From Aquabacterium sp. A7-Y (lineage in GTDB: Bacteria; Pseudomonadota; Gammaproteobacteria; Burkholderiales; Burkholderiaceae_C), in NCBI RefSeq assembly GCF_026153205.1, contig NZ_JAPFBW010000025.1, forward strand, positions 1-64,000: DNA of 64,000 nucleotides. Direction: 5' to 3'. Each line of letters opens with the position of its first letter. Positions within the stretch are counted from its first letter, which is position 1. A program made the position numbers and the translations under genes. Below are positions 63,455-64,000 of the stretch, piece after piece. Under the pieces are notes generated by a model, which saw nothing but the letters and a program-made list of their open reading frames with translations, was not told the DNA's origin and made no database searches.

Positions 63455-64000
63455 TTATTTGGTGAGGACAAAACCCTTGAGCTTGGCGAAGGCCTGGTCG
63501 AGCAGCGCCTTCTGCTGCTCCTGGTGCAGGTGGGCGTAACCCACTGCCGGCGAGGCCGAGGCAGGACGACCGGCGTAACCCAGCTTCTGCCCTTCGCTCA
63601 TGTTCTCGTGGATGTAGTGCTGCACGAAAAACCAGGCGCCCTGGTTCTGCGGCTCGTCCTGGCACCACACGACATCGGCGAGGTTGGGGTACTTCTTCAG
63701 CTCCGCCGAGAAGGCCTTGTGCGGGAAGGGATAGAGCTGTTCGACGCGGATGATCGCGACGTCGCCCGCCTTTTTCTCCTCGCGCTTCTTGATCAGGTCG
63801 TAGTAGACCTTGCCCGAGCAGGCGATCACGCGCTTGACCTTGGCCGCATCGACCTGCGCGTTCAGCTCGCCGATCACGGTGCGGAACTCGCCCTTGGTGA
63901 ACTCGGTCAGCGGCGAGGTGGCATCCTTGTTCCGCAGCAGCGACTTGGGCGTCATGATGACCAGCGGCTTGCGGAACATGCGCACCTGCTGGCGGCGCAG
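63455..64000 (-). CDS. odhA: 2-oxoglutarate dehydrogenase E1, C-terminal part (cut by window end)
   Basis: E1 is the thiamine-diphosphate enzyme that decarboxylates 2-oxoglutarate. Only the last 181 codons are inside the window; the gene continues past 64000. Visible family sequence includes FRKPLVIMTPKSLLRN, KVKRVIACSGKVYYDL, RVEQLYPFPHKAF and VVWCQDEPQNQGAWFFVQ. The reading frame is open to the window edge. It is the first gene of the odhA-odhB-lpdA operon. Confidence 0.95.
   Translation of the reverse strand: MRRQQVRMFRKPLVIMTPKSLLRNKDATSPLTEFTKGEFRTVIGELNAQVDAAKVKRVIACSGKVYYDLIKKREEKKAGDVAIIRVEQLYPFPHKAFSAELKKYPNLADVVWCQDEPQNQGAWFFVQHYIHENMSEGQKLGYAGRPASASPAVGYAHLHQEQQKALLDQAFAKLKGFVLTK

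Overview
The window is a very GC-rich chromosomal segment dominated by housekeeping genes. Gene content and order point to a betaproteobacterium of the Burkholderiales, most like the Rubrivivax/Leptothrix/Caldimonas branch. Examples are rpsF-priB-rpsR-rplI followed by dnaB, the block from rpsB to rnhB, the block from ndk through bamB, der, hfq and hflXKC to purA, and a TCA-cycle odhA-odhB-lpdA set. Genus and species cannot be settled from the window alone. I saw no prophage, insertion sequence, CRISPR array or rRNA operon. Most genes lie on the minus strand, many joined by 1-4 base stop/start overlaps that suggest translational coupling.

Layout: 1-263 is a chain of hairpins downstream of dnaB. 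264-3345 holds dnaB and the S6/PriB/S18/L9 operon. 3543-5923 is a two-subunit sodium/solute symporter, followed by divergent ppsA and its regulator ppsR. 9505-24482 is a long minus-strand supercluster for protein synthesis, isoprenoid/phospholipid precursors and outer-membrane biogenesis: rpsB, tsf, pyrH, frr, uppS, cdsA, dxr, rseP, bamA, skp, lpxD, fabZ, lpxA, lpxB, rnhB and a SpoU methyltransferase. 24774-29008 is a plus-strand trio: amidase, DadA-like oxidase and Nnr. 29091-31343 is rnr, then two identical tRNA-Leu(CAG) genes. 32117-48791 is a second long minus-strand series: ndk, rlmN, pilW, rodZ, ispG, hisS, yfgM, bamB, der, hfq, hflX, hflK, hflC, a DUF2065 protein, hisZ, purA and a phosphoribosyltransferase. 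48916-53306 carries rluB, scpB and rluD. bamD (plus) faces a frameshifted DinG/YoaA-type helicase. 56323-59458 holds a YdcH-like small protein, a PP2C phosphatase and a hybrid histidine kinase. The right end is zapE, then lpdA, odhB and the 3' part of odhA, which runs off the window.

Functionally the window gathers most of the outer-membrane assembly machinery (BamA, BamB, BamD, Skp, RseP, LpxA/B/D, FabZ). It also holds replication and segregation factors (DnaB, PriB, ScpB), RNA modification and decay enzymes (RlmN, RluB, RluD, RNase R, RNase HII, Hfq, HflX) and central metabolism (PpsA/PpsR, OdhAB-Lpd, PurA, HisZ). There is no obvious new defence or mobile system. The most interesting points are: a histidine kinase with a cysteine-containing AhpD/carboxymuconolactone-decarboxylase-like sensor region; an EF-hand-type loop in the symporter; a helicase gene broken at a 7-base homopolymer; a duplicated tRNA-Leu cassette whose promoter overlaps the 5' end of rnr; and a consensus DnaA box in front of dnaB.
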